From NCBI GenBank assembly GCA_937900695.1, contig CALCFD010000020.1, positions 1 to 48,200 of the forward strand: a DNA stretch of 48,200 nucleotides, written 5' to 3'. Made by a program: the position numbers and the translations under genes. Source of the stretch: an uncultured Eubacterium sp. Its GTDB lineage: Bacteria; Bacillota; Clostridia; Peptostreptococcales; Anaerovoracaceae. The notes under the pieces are model-generated. The model saw only the letters and a list, made by a program, of their open reading frames with translations. It searched no databases and was not told the DNA's origin. Of the stretch, positions 1 to 8,272 are shown one piece after another (positions within the stretch are counted from its first letter, which is position 1; each line of letters begins with the position of its first letter).

Positions 1-79
1 ACTTACGCTGTTCCCAATCTCCAGCATCAACAAACTCTTTAAAGCGTAATTTAGGCACCAATTTTTTCTTCTTTTCCAT
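1..79 (-). CDS. hsdS: Type I restriction enzyme specificity subunit HsdS (5' end only, cut by window edge)
   Basis: The minus strand opens with ATG at 79 and runs off the window after 26 codons. The visible peptide starts MEKKKKLVPKLRF and continues KEFVDAGDWEQRK. The pattern P-K-L-R-F-x-E-F followed by W-E-Q-R-K is the classic start of type I HsdS target-recognition subunits. HsdS chooses the DNA target for the HsdM methyltransferase and the HsdR nuclease. Its ATG follows the hsdM stop directly (TAAATG), so the two are translationally coupled. The recognition domains lie outside the window, so specificity cannot be stated. Confidence 0.85.
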   Translation of the reverse strand, partial: MEKKKKLVPKLRFKEFVDAGDWEQRK

Positions 80-2647
80 TTAAACCACCACCAATTCGCT
101 CATCATTGCTGCTAGCTCATTTTCAAGATCTGCAATTTGATTATCGAGTTCAGTTATAGTTTCCTTATACCTTTCATGCAAAACTCTTAAAGTTTCAAGC
201 TCTTTTTTAACTGGATTTTCAACAAGTTCCATAAATTTATTTTCAATCTTTCCAAACCACTTATCAAAAACAAACTCATCAATCTGTTCTTCGGTTAAAT
301 CAGCATAGCTTTCTTCAACTTTTTTATCTAGCTTAACTTCATCATTTTTTATTTCCTTATTTATTGAAGCCTTAGATTTAAATAAATTTGCAACTTTGTT
401 TAATAGACTATATTCTTCTGTTCCTTTTGAAACCTTTTTTAACTCTTCCTTAACTAACTTATTTTCAATAACTTCACCAGATTCACCTAATGTACTACCT
501 AAAGTATTAGCTTCTATAGAATCCTCTTCTTTTGCTTTTTCTGATAGCTCTTCTATTTCACTATCAATTTCTGCTATTTTGTTTTTCTTTGTTTCTATAG
601 CATCTATCTCATCTTTATATAGCTTAACTTTTAAACTATCATTTGGAATTATAGTTCCCTTCCAGCCATCTTGCTCTTCTCTTTTATTTTTACCACTTCC
701 CTTAGTTACCATATTTGCTTCAACACTTTTAGCAGCATCATAAAAATCTGATTCTTGAATAATCTCTAAATCATGATGTAGTGATTCCTTCCATACCTCT
801 GCAATAATTTGATACCCTTCATAAATATCAATATTTTCATATTCTTTTAGAGCATTTTTAATCTCATTTAGCATCTCTTCTCTAATTACATTTAATTCTG
901 CATCAGACTCTATAGATTTTAATTTATCCCAATAATACGCTACATATTCTTTTGTTAGGTTTTTAATGTCTTCTTTTTCTTTTTTAAGAACTTCACTCTG
1001 TAATATTTCCTTAGTTAAATCTTCGATACTTTTATTTAAACTAACATATCCATCTCTAATTTCATCAGTAAAATCATTTAATATTTCACCAGCTATATTA
1101 TTTAAAATTTCAAGACTCTTTATATTTTCTTTAGGGATACCTCCAAATAAACAAGCATCTACATCATATGGGATTTCTTCATCCAAGCTTGTCACATATC
1201 TAGGAATGTTTAAATTTGAGTCATTAGCTAAAATTTCTTCCCTGCTTGCTAGATGACTGTATCCTGTTTTTTCTGTTCTATTTATATATGTATCAACAAT
1301 GCGCGCTATATCTTTTTCTTGTAATACATTTTGCTTTCCTTCCTTAATAAAATCTTTTGATGCATCGATTATTAAAACAGGCTCTCCAAGATTTCTATTT
1401 TTCTTTAAAATCATAACAATAACAGGAATACCAGTATTAGTAAACAAGTTATTTGGCAATCCGATAATTGCATCTATATAATTTTTTTCTAGCAATTTTT
1501 CCCTGATAGTTCCTTCAGAAGCTCCTCTAAAAAGTACACCATGAGGCAATACAATTGCCATTGTTCCGTTAGTTCCTAAGTGATATAATCCATGCATTAA
1601 AAATGCATAATCCCCTTTATTATCTGGTGGCAACACTCCTGCAACTTGAAATCGTGGATCACTTACTTTAACACCAGCTTTATTCCAATTTTTTAAACTA
1701 TAAGGTGGATTCATAACTACAGCATCAAACTGAACTCCTTCATTTGGACGTTCTGGATCTTCAGGCCAGTCCTGTGCTAATGTATCTCCATTTTTTATAG
1801 TCATCTTTCCAGGAAGTACATCATGAAGTAATAAGTTCATACGAGTCAAATTATATGTCGAAGTATTCTTTTCCTGTCCATAATAACTTAAATTCTTTTT
1901 GCTATCTTTATCAAGATGCTTTGCTACTGTAAGAAGTAAAGACCCTGAACCTACAGTAGGGTCATAGATGGACGTGATTTTACCATTGCATGACTTAGCA
2001 ACAATCTGAGCCATTACTTCACTAACCATAGCAGGTGTATAGAATTCTCCGGCTTTTTTGCCAGATTCCATAGCAAACTGTCCAATCAAATACTCATATG
2101 CATCACCAAGTATATCTCCTCTTTGCAATGCAACCATATCTAAATCTGCAAATAGTAATATAAGTTCTTTAATATTTCCACTTCTTGTTTTTAAATCAGA
2201 ACCTAAAGCAGTATCAGTTAAATCAAGATTTGAGTTTGAAAAAAGACCAATAAAATCATCCGCATCTGCTGTTGTTTGAATATTTCTTTCAAAATTATTT
2301 AAACTATCAATAATCTTTTGAACCTCAAAAGTGCCATTGTTTATATCTTCAATCCATTTGTGATATAAATATTGAGGTTCAATATGATATCCTAAAACTT
2401 GATTTATCATATCTGTTAAGTTCTGTCCGAATTGTTCATAAGCCTCTGCATAAGCCTTAACTAAATCTTCAGGCGAACTCTTTTTTAATCCACTAGTAGT
2501 TCTAAATGTTTCTAATGTTTTATCTGATAAAAATTTATAAAACATCAAACCTAACATATAATCTTTATATCTACTAGCATCCATTGCACCTCTAAGCTCA
2601 TTGGCACCAGCCCATAATCTATTTTTTATTGCTTCTGATGTAATCAT
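80..2647 (-). CDS. hsdM: Type I restriction-modification system DNA methyltransferase subunit HsdM
   Basis: This is the N6-adenine methyltransferase subunit of a type I R-M system, which pairs with HsdS to methylate the host target. Residues 1-150 form the HsdM N-terminal helical domain (LWAGANELRGAMDASRYKDY). The N6_Mtase core follows, with EFYTPAMVSEVM near 201, the SAM-binding motif DPTVGSG at 229-235 and the catalytic NPPY at 313-316. The protein has 855 residues, far longer than the roughly 530 of EcoKI HsdM. The extra part, from about 520 onward, is rich in Lys and Glu and looks like helical coiled coil. A GGGAG ribosome site sits 9 bases before the ATG. The next gene, hsdS, starts immediately after the stop. 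No hsdR is visible inside the window, and it may lie beyond position 1. Confidence 0.95.
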   Translation of the reverse strand: MITSEAIKNRLWAGANELRGAMDASRYKDYMLGLMFYKFLSDKTLETFRTTSGLKKSSPEDLVKAYAEAYEQFGQNLTDMINQVLGYHIEPQYLYHKWIEDINNGTFEVQKIIDSLNNFERNIQTTADADDFIGLFSNSNLDLTDTALGSDLKTRSGNIKELILLFADLDMVALQRGDILGDAYEYLIGQFAMESGKKAGEFYTPAMVSEVMAQIVAKSCNGKITSIYDPTVGSGSLLLTVAKHLDKDSKKNLSYYGQEKNTSTYNLTRMNLLLHDVLPGKMTIKNGDTLAQDWPEDPERPNEGVQFDAVVMNPPYSLKNWNKAGVKVSDPRFQVAGVLPPDNKGDYAFLMHGLYHLGTNGTMAIVLPHGVLFRGASEGTIREKLLEKNYIDAIIGLPNNLFTNTGIPVIVMILKKNRNLGEPVLIIDASKDFIKEGKQNVLQEKDIARIVDTYINRTEKTGYSHLASREEILANDSNLNIPRYVTSLDEEIPYDVDACLFGGIPKENIKSLEILNNIAGEILNDFTDEIRDGYVSLNKSIEDLTKEILQSEVLKKEKEDIKNLTKEYVAYYWDKLKSIESDAELNVIREEMLNEIKNALKEYENIDIYEGYQIIAEVWKESLHHDLEIIQESDFYDAAKSVEANMVTKGSGKNKREEQDGWKGTIIPNDSLKVKLYKDEIDAIETKKNKIAEIDSEIEELSEKAKEEDSIEANTLGSTLGESGEVIENKLVKEELKKVSKGTEEYSLLNKVANLFKSKASINKEIKNDEVKLDKKVEESYADLTEEQIDEFVFDKWFGKIENKFMELVENPVKKELETLRVLHERYKETITELDNQIADLENELAAMMSELVVV

Positions 2648-2673
2648 TTGATTTTACTCCCTAATATCAGTTT

Positions 2674-2702
2674 TAACTGAACCTATTACTTAGGTTCAGT
2701 TA
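2674..2702. promoter_or_regulatory. Perfect 12-bp inverted repeat in the hsdM leader
   Basis: Arms TAACTGAACCTA and TAGGTTCAGTTA are separated by 5 bases. The repeat lies between the predicted hsdM promoter and its ribosome binding site, about where the transcript would begin. It could be an operator for a dimeric repressor or a leader hairpin. There is no T-run after it, so it is not an intrinsic terminator. Confidence 0.55.
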
Positions 2703-2712
2703 TATTTATTTT

Positions 2713-2740
2713 AACATAGTACCTCTGTTTATGCAGTTAA
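2713..2740 (-). promoter_or_regulatory. Possible hsdM promoter
   Basis: On the minus strand TTAACT (2735-2740) and TATGTT (2713-2718) are spaced by 16 bases. Both hexamers are imperfect. Placement just upstream of the leader inverted repeat is sensible, but the match is modest. Confidence 0.35.
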
Positions 2741-2751
2741 AACTTTATATT

Positions 2752-2793
2752 AAAAAAGCCGCATTAGCCAATTCTCACTGGTTAATACGACTT
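2752..2793 (-). terminator. Intrinsic terminator after the symporter gene
   Basis: The minus strand holds a 15-bp stem with one mismatch and some G-U pairs (arms 2779-2793 and 2756-2770, 8-base loop) followed by six T residues. It ends transcription of the symporter gene before hsdM. Confidence 0.8.
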
Positions 2794-2812
2794 AATTTTA
2801 AAAATAATTTGA

Positions 2813-4009
2813 TTATAAATCTACACCGATGTTTTCCTGTCTTTCGATGTTATGCTTATCTGCATATCCAGATAAAATCATAGTTAGGGCACCGTCGCCT
2901 GTTACGTTACAAGCAGTACCGAAGCTATCCTGTAATGCGAAAATTGTTAACATCAAAGCTGTACCAGTCTGATCAAAACCAAGAACACCTGTAATTAGAC
3001 CTAAAGAAGCCATTACTGTACCACCTGGAACACCAGGAGCACCAATAGCAAATACGCCTAATAATAGACAGAATAAAATCATAGTTCCAACAGATGGCAT
3101 CTGTCCATAAAGAATCTGAGATACAGTCATTACAAAGAATACTTCAGTTAATACAGATCCGCACAAATGGATATTTGCAAATAACGGAATACCAAAATCA
3201 ACCATATCATCTCTTAAAGTAGGTTGTGACTTTTTAGCACATTTTAATGCAACTGCTAAAGTAGCAGCAGAAGACATAGTTCCTACAGCTGTAATATATG
3301 CTGGTCCATAATTTTTAACAACGTTTAAAGGATTCTTTTTTGAGTATGCCCCACCGATGAAATAAAGTAATGCAAGCCAAATATAGTGACCTATCATTAC
3401 AATAACAATTACTTTTAAGAATACTGGTAACTGTTTTGTAATAGTTCCTTCATAAGATAAAGCACAGAATGTTAGCGCGATGAAAAATGGTAATACTGGG
3501 ATTACAATTTTTGATACTACATCTAAGACAATCTTCTGGAATTCTTCTAAAATTGCTGTTATTGTCTTAGCTTTTGACCATGTTGCTGCAAGACCAATCA
3601 ATACTGAGAACACAAGTGCACTCATTACACCCATAATCTGTGGGATTTCAAGCTTGAAAATAACATCTGGAAGCGCTTTTAGACCTTCTACCTCTGAAGC
3701 AATATTCAAATGAGGAATTAGTCCATATCCAGCTCCTGTTGACATAAATGCTGCACCAATTGAAGATACATAAGCGATAACAAGCGCTACACCTAACATT
3801 CTTGATGCATTGTTACCAAGCTTTGTGATGGAAGGTGCAATAAATCCGATAATAATTAGCGGAACGCAGAAGTTGATAAATTCGCCTAATACGAACTTAA
3901 GAGTTACTACTACATTCATAACACTTATATTAGCTACCTGTCCAATTAAGATACCTATCACCACGCCTAATAGTAAACGAAATGGTAGGTTTGAAAATAG
4001 CTTTTTCAC
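2813..4009 (-). CDS. Dicarboxylate/amino acid:cation symporter (DAACS family)
   Basis: This is a membrane transporter of 398 residues with many hydrophobic segments, of the DAACS (glutamate/aspartate/serine/dicarboxylate symporter) family. Family signatures are visible: the serine-rich SSAATLA loop at 246-252 and the NVTGDGA substrate/sodium-site segment at about 368-374. It resembles the SstT/GltT type, but the substrate (Ser/Thr, Glu/Asp or a dicarboxylate) cannot be fixed from motifs, so no symbol is given. Translation starts at GTG 4009 with AGGAGG six bases upstream. It has its own extended -10 promoter, embedded in the stop codon of the nitroreductase gene, and a terminator downstream, so it is probably a single-gene unit with possible read-through from copA. 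Confidence 0.9.
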   Translation of the reverse strand: MKKLFSNLPFRLLLGVVIGILIGQVANISVMNVVVTLKFVLGEFINFCVPLIIIGFIAPSITKLGNNASRMLGVALVIAYVSSIGAAFMSTGAGYGLIPHLNIASEVEGLKALPDVIFKLEIPQIMGVMSALVFSVLIGLAATWSKAKTITAILEEFQKIVLDVVSKIVIPVLPFFIALTFCALSYEGTITKQLPVFLKVIVIVMIGHYIWLALLYFIGGAYSKKNPLNVVKNYGPAYITAVGTMSSAATLAVALKCAKKSQPTLRDDMVDFGIPLFANIHLCGSVLTEVFFVMTVSQILYGQMPSVGTMILFCLLLGVFAIGAPGVPGGTVMASLGLITGVLGFDQTGTALMLTIFALQDSFGTACNVTGDGALTMILSGYADKHNIERQENIGVDL

Positions 4010-4062
4010 AATAAACCTCCTATAATTAATACAAATTTACCTTAAAACAAAGTATAAAATTC

Positions 4063-4071
4063 ATTATAGCA
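4063..4071 (-). promoter_or_regulatory. Extended -10 promoter of the symporter gene
   Basis: The minus strand reads TGCTATAAT, a perfect extended -10 element. It overlaps the last codons and stop of the nitroreductase gene (CTA TAA). No good -35 is present, as is usual for extended -10 promoters. Confidence 0.6.
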
Positions 4072-4642
4072 CATTTATTACATCTTCGCTCTTTCTTTTT
4101 GGTACAAAATAGTCTTTATTTTCATCAAGATAATATGCTACTTCTCCTTGTGACATATCTACAATAGTAGAATTATGAGTTGGATAACCAAAGCCTATAA
4201 CGCTTTGTATAACCATATTTTTAGGAATATCACAAACTTTATATAGTTCTTCTCTTTTTACATTATCAATTATACAGCTTCCTACGCCATGATTCCAAGC
4301 TGCTAATGTTAAATTGCTCATTGCAAGTCCGGCATCTGTATCAACCCACTTTGATTTATCCTTTTCATCATAAAGAACGATAACAAACATAACTGGCTTT
4401 TCACCTTCTTTTGGTTCTCCTAGTTCTTTAGGTAATCTAGCTGCCCACTTTGTTAAAGGAAATACCTTTTCAACTATATTTTCATCTCTTACAAAAATAT
4501 ATTTAAGAGGCTGAAGATTTGCAGCACTTGATGCAAGTCTTAAAGACTCCATCATATCTTCTATTACATTATCTTCAATCTTATGAGACTGGTCAAATCT
4601 TCTGTAAGTTCTTCTAGTCTTTAAAAGTTCCATCAATTCCAT
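4064..4642 (-). CDS. Nitroreductase family protein
   Basis: A 192-residue FMN-dependent nitroreductase-fold protein. The N-terminal ELLKTRRTYRRFDQ is the typical phosphate-contacting RRSxRxF motif of the family. Then come SSAANLQPLKYIFV and, later, GVGSCIID and VIGFGYPTH, all standard for the fold. Such enzymes reduce nitro, quinone or flavin-type substrates using NAD(P)H; the physiological substrate here is unknown. It lies 14 bases after copA on the same strand with its own GGAGG site, so the two are probably co-transcribed. That pairing could link it to redox or copper stress, which is inference only. Confidence 0.88.
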   Translation of the reverse strand: MELMELLKTRRTYRRFDQSHKIEDNVIEDMMESLRLASSAANLQPLKYIFVRDENIVEKVFPLTKWAARLPKELGEPKEGEKPVMFVIVLYDEKDKSKWVDTDAGLAMSNLTLAAWNHGVGSCIIDNVKREELYKVCDIPKNMVIQSVIGFGYPTHNSTIVDMSQGEVAYYLDENKDYFVPKRKSEDVINVL

Positions 4643-4656
4643 AGCTTACCTCCAAA

Positions 4657-4866
4657 TTATTTAATACCTTTAACTTCATATCCAGCATCAACTACAACCT
4701 TTGTTAAAGCTTCGTCTGAAACTTCTTCATCCATAGTTACAACTGCATTTTTTTCTTCTAAGTTTACATCTACATTTTTAACGCCATCGACCTTTTCTAA
4801 AGCATCATTTACATGTTTAACACAATGCATACACATCATACCTTCAACCATAATTGTCTTTTTCAT
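4657..4866 (-). CDS. Possible internal translation product: free CopZ-like copper chaperone
   Basis: The C-terminal 69 codons of copA begin with an in-frame ATG (4866) preceded by AGGAG at the ideal spacing of 8 bases, plus a second purine-rich GAGG. The product, from MKKTIMVEGMMCMHC, is the size and layout of a stand-alone CopZ (about 69 residues, MxCxxC metal site). The picture suggests either that former separate copA and copZ genes were fused while the copZ start signal was kept, or that both fused and free forms are made. Expression of the free form is inference. Confidence 0.4.
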   Translation of the reverse strand: MKKTIMVEGMMCMHCVKHVNDALEKVDGVKNVDVNLEEKNAVVTMDEEVSDEALTKVVVDAGYEVKGIK

Positions 4867-7218
4867 TTCCTCGTCTCCTTTTTCATCAATTTCTTTTTCT
4901 TTTAAATGTTCATCTATTCTTTTAGCCTTGAAAAATCTCAATCTCAAAGCATTTCCTACTACAAATACCGAACTAAAACTCATAGCAGCAGCCCCTATCA
5001 TAGGACTTAACTTAAGTCCTATGGATAAATAAAATACACCTGCTGCTACAGGGATGCCTATTACATTATAGAAAAATGCCCAAAACAAATTTTGCTTTAT
5101 ATTTCTAATAACTTGATTACTTAGCTGAATAGCTGTCGATACATCCAGTAAATCGTTTTTCATCAACACTATATCTGCTGATTCCATTGCTATATCTGTA
5201 CCTGCACCAATTGCAATACCAACATCTGCCCTTGCTAATGCTGGCGCATCATTTATACCATCACCAACCATAGCGACTTTTTTTCCTTGTTCCTCAAACA
5301 TCTTAACATGAGTTTCCTTATCTTGAGGAAGAACCTGAGCTATTATTTTATCTACTCCAACTTGCTTGCCTATAGCCTTTGCAGTTTTTTCATTATCTCC
5401 TGTAACCATGAGAACTTCTATTCCCATAGATTTTAGTTCATTAATAGCATCTTTACTTGTTTCCTTTACAACATCCGCCACAGCAATTACGCCAATTAAA
5501 TCTTCGCCTGCTGCAAAATACATCGGTGTTTTACCTTTTTCAGCTAAGGCTTCACCCTTAACAAAAAGTTCATCATCATTTTTATCTGAGAATGCCTCTT
5601 TCATCAATGCCAAGTTTCCTGCATAGCAAAGTTCTTCGTCTATCATAGCCTTTAAGCCTCTTCCAGGAATCTGCACAAACTCCCTTGAAGATACTAAAGA
5701 AACCTCTCTATCTTCACAATAATTCACTATTGCCATTCCTAGGGGATGTTCTGATAATTTTTCCATAGCATAAGCAACTTTTAAAAGCTTATCTTCTTTT
5801 ACATCCTCTGCACAAATCACATCTGTAACTGTTGGCTTACCTAAAGTTACAGTTCCAGTTTTATCAAGGATTATAGCATCTACACTATGTAAAGTTTCAA
5901 AACTTTCGGCTGATTTTATAAGAATTCCGTTTGTTGCTCCCTTACCGGTTCCTACCATTATAGCAGTTGGTGTAGCAAGCCCCAAAGCACATGGACAAGA
6001 AATAACCAATACAGAAACGGCCATCGATAAAGCAAACTCTATACCCATTCCCATAAACATCCAAACTGCAAATGTAACTACCGCAATAGCTATAACTACT
6101 GGCACAAAAACGCCACTTACTTTGTCTGCAAGTTTAGCTATGGGAGCCTTAGATGATGTAGCTTCATCAACTAACTTAACTATCTGTGAAAGAGTCGTTT
6201 CATCACCTACATTTGTGGCTTCCATTTTAAAATACCCGCTCTTATTTACAGTTGCACCTATGACTTTATCTCCTTGCTTTTTATCAACAGGAATGGACTC
6301 TCCTGTTATAGCAGCTTCATCTAACGATCCGTTACCTTCTATGATAATTCCATCTACAGCTACTGCTTCTCCAGCTTTAACTATTAATATATCACCTTTT
6401 ATAACATCATCTGCTGAAATAACTTCCTCTTTATCACCTCTTAAAACTGTTGCAGTTTTAGGTGCCAAATCCATAAGTTTTGAAATCGCATCTGAAGTTT
6501 TACCCTTAGCTCTTGCCTCAAAAAACTTGCCTAAGGTTATAAGCGTTAAGATCATAGCAGCTGACTCAAAATAAATATCCATGGCAAAATGATGAGCCAT
6601 GGAAAGTTGTCCATGACCTAAACCGTAAGCAATTTTATAAATAGCATATATACCGTACAAAATCGATGCACCTGAGCCTATGGCAATAAGTGAATCCATA
6701 TTAGGAGCCTTCTGTACCAATGTCTTAAATCCTATTTTATAAAATTTGAAATTCACAAAAACTACAGGTATTAAAAGTAAAAACTGTGTAAATGCAAAAA
6801 TCATCGCATTTTCATCACCTAATAAAATTTTAGGAAGTGGCCATCTCATCATGTGTCCCATAGAAATATAAAATATAGGGACTGTAAATATTAGAGAGAT
6901 AATAAGTCTAAGCTTCATCTTTTCAGCTTCTTTTAAAGCCACATCCACTGCATTATTATCAGATTTTGCTCCTTTATTTTTTCCATTGTCAACATATGCT
7001 CCATATCCAGCATTTTTGACAGCTTTTATAATTTCATCTGCGCTTGTAGTATCCTCATCATAAGAAACTACCATAGAATTTTTAAGTAAATTAACACTTA
7101 CTTCATCAGTTCCTTCCATGGCAGATACTGTTTTTTCAACTCGTGCAGAGCATGCCGAACAAGTCATACCAGTTATATCAAATTTTTCTTTTTTCATAAT
7201 ATTACTCATCTTTCTCAA
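4657..7218 (-). CDS. copA: Copper-exporting P1B-type ATPase CopA with fused C-terminal CopZ-like domain
   Basis: This membrane ATPase exports Cu(I). An N-terminal heavy-metal domain carries GMTCSAC (17-23). The ATPase core has TGES (305-308), the membrane metal site CPC (408-410), the phosphorylation site DKTGT (452-456), the SEHPLG motif of P1B pumps, and GDGINDAP. After the last membrane helices a second heavy-metal domain follows (about 785-853) with GMMCMHC. Most CopA proteins are near 750-800 residues with N-terminal domains only; here a CopZ-like domain is joined at the C-terminus. The open frame begins with TTG at 7218; ATG at 7209 or 7197 (MKKEKFDITGM) are alternative starts, and no strong ribosome site decides between them. 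It is divergent from the two-component genes and followed closely by the nitroreductase gene. Confidence 0.93.
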   Translation of the reverse strand: MRKMSNIMKKEKFDITGMTCSACSARVEKTVSAMEGTDEVSVNLLKNSMVVSYDEDTTSADEIIKAVKNAGYGAYVDNGKNKGAKSDNNAVDVALKEAEKMKLRLIISLIFTVPIFYISMGHMMRWPLPKILLGDENAMIFAFTQFLLLIPVVFVNFKFYKIGFKTLVQKAPNMDSLIAIGSGASILYGIYAIYKIAYGLGHGQLSMAHHFAMDIYFESAAMILTLITLGKFFEARAKGKTSDAISKLMDLAPKTATVLRGDKEEVISADDVIKGDILIVKAGEAVAVDGIIIEGNGSLDEAAITGESIPVDKKQGDKVIGATVNKSGYFKMEATNVGDETTLSQIVKLVDEATSSKAPIAKLADKVSGVFVPVVIAIAVVTFAVWMFMGMGIEFALSMAVSVLVISCPCALGLATPTAIMVGTGKGATNGILIKSAESFETLHSVDAIILDKTGTVTLGKPTVTDVICAEDVKEDKLLKVAYAMEKLSEHPLGMAIVNYCEDREVSLVSSREFVQIPGRGLKAMIDEELCYAGNLALMKEAFSDKNDDELFVKGEALAEKGKTPMYFAAGEDLIGVIAVADVVKETSKDAINELKSMGIEVLMVTGDNEKTAKAIGKQVGVDKIIAQVLPQDKETHVKMFEEQGKKVAMVGDGINDAPALARADVGIAIGAGTDIAMESADIVLMKNDLLDVSTAIQLSNQVIRNIKQNLFWAFFYNVIGIPVAAGVFYLSIGLKLSPMIGAAAMSFSSVFVVGNALRLRFFKAKRIDEHLKEKEIDEKGDEEMKKTIMVEGMMCMHCVKHVNDALEKVDGVKNVDVNLEEKNAVVTMDEEVSDEALTKVVVDAGYEVKGIK

Positions 7219-7260
7219 TATTTCTATGTGTACATTACTGTATTATTTTACCACAAATTA

Positions 7261-7269
7261 TGTTATAAT
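7261..7269 (+). promoter_or_regulatory. Extended -10 promoter of the response regulator gene
   Basis: TGTTATAAT is a perfect TGn-TATAAT extended -10 element, 38 bases before the GTG start. The -35 region at 7241-7246 (TATTAT) is poor. Confidence 0.65.
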
Positions 7270-7307
7270 AAACTAGCTATTTAAAAAAAGTTAGGAGGTA
7301 TTAACTC

Positions 7308-8012
7308 GTGAATAAATTACTAATAGTTGATGATGAAATTAAGATTAGAACCGTTATTAGAGAATACGCTGAATTTAATGATTATATAATTGATGAAGCT
7401 GCTGATGGCCTTGAGGCTGTAAGTAAAGTAAAAGAAAATGATTATGATATTATCGTTATGGATATTATGATGCCTAAGCTTGACGGCTACAGTGCTTGTA
7501 AGGAAATAAAGAAGATTAAAAATATTCCTGTTATTTTACTTTCTGCTCGTAGCGAAGAATACGATAAGTTATTTGGTTTCGAACTTGGTATTGATGATTA
7601 TGTGGTTAAACCATTTAGTCCTAAAGAGCTTATGGCAAGAGTAAATGCGGTATTGACTAGACACAGGGCTGTTGCTGCTGCTCATGCAACTATGCATTCA
7701 ACTGTTGCAAGCGAACATCCAATTTATGAATTTAAAGGTCTTAGAGTTGATACTGGTGGTAGAACAGTTACTGTAAACGATGAAAAAATAGAACTTACTC
7801 CAAAGGAATATGATCTTTTATGCTACCTAATAGAGCATAAAAACATCGCACTTTCAAGAGAACAGCTTCTTGGCGATATTTGGGGCTATGATTTTTACGG
7901 TGACGATAGAACTATAGATACTCATATTAAAAATCTAAGAAACCATCTTGGTGAATACAGAGATTACATAGTAACATTAAGAGGAGTTGGATATAAATTT
8001 GAAGATTGCTAA
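7308..8012 (+). CDS. OmpR/PhoB-family DNA-binding response regulator
   Basis: A 234-residue two-component response regulator. The receiver domain (1-120) has the acidic pair D8-D9, phospho-acceptor D52 in VMDIMMP, and K101 in VVKPF. The C-terminal winged-helix domain (about 135-234) shows LTPKEYDLLCYL and the recognition-helix region TIDTHIKNLRNHLG. The start is GTG at 7308 with AGGAGG upstream. The neighbouring sensor kinase (8273-9721) is presumably its partner, though the 260-base gap contains a terminator-like RNA and a separate kinase promoter. It is divergent from copA; control of copA or of envelope genes is possible but not shown. Confidence 0.93.
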   Translation: MNKLLIVDDEIKIRTVIREYAEFNDYIIDEAADGLEAVSKVKENDYDIIVMDIMMPKLDGYSACKEIKKIKNIPVILLSARSEEYDKLFGFELGIDDYVVKPFSPKELMARVNAVLTRHRAVAAAHATMHSTVASEHPIYEFKGLRVDTGGRTVTVNDEKIELTPKEYDLLCYLIEHKNIALSREQLLGDIWGYDFYGDDRTIDTHIKNLRNHLGEYRDYIVTLRGVGYKFEDC

Positions 8013-8032
8013 AGCTATTATTTTTAGCTTTA
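8010..8032 (+). other. Hairpin overlapping the response regulator stop codon
   Basis: TAAAGCTA and TAGCTTTA form a perfect 8-bp stem with a 7-base loop that starts at the stop codon. No T-run follows, so it is a weak terminator at best; it may stabilise the mRNA 3' end. Confidence 0.35.
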
Positions 8033-8054
8033 TATAATCATAAACCTTTATTTT

Positions 8055-8132
8055 AGAAGCAGTACCACTTGTCGTTTCGGACGTTATGATATCGGCTTTT
8101 GCAGATGTCGCGGTGGCTATGCTTCTTTTTTT
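8055..8132 (+). terminator. Branched RNA structure ending in a T-run, between response regulator and kinase
   Basis: The outer stem AGAAGCA (8055-8061) pairs with TGCTTCT (8120-8126), and CCAC (8065-8068) with GTGG (8113-8116). Inside lie two hairpins: CGT/ACG around 8073-8083 and an 8-pair hairpin with a TTTT loop at 8088-8109. Seven T residues (8126-8132) end it. This acts as an intrinsic terminator after the regulator gene. The internal three-way-junction layout is more elaborate than a usual terminator and I do not recognise it as a known riboswitch. Confidence 0.6.
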
Positions 8133-8179
8133 ATAAAATCATACATTATCTAAACTCTTAAGTTAAAATTATTAAAAAG

Positions 8180-8208
8180 TTGATACATCCTAAATTTTAA
8201 TTTATACT
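8180..8208 (+). promoter_or_regulatory. Promoter of the sensor kinase gene
   Basis: TTGATA (8180-8185) and TATACT (8203-8208) are spaced by 17 bases, a strong housekeeping-type promoter. It lies downstream of the terminator-like RNA, so the kinase can be transcribed independently of the regulator. Confidence 0.7.
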
Positions 8209-8272
8209 TGTATTAGTTAATAAATTAATGAACACCAAAATTTAAAGCTTCATATGCAGAAAGGATATAAGT

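Noticed and set aside
396..1481. Several long open frames on the plus strand opposite hsdM
   Set aside because: Low-complexity Ser/Phe/Leu-rich translations with no ribosome site, mirror images of a well-supported gene.
7231..7242. TACATTACTGTA inverted repeat upstream of copA as a CopY-type copper operator
   Set aside because: The CopY box needs TACA-N2-TGTA; here the spacer is 4 bases and the arms are only 4 bp, too weak to claim.
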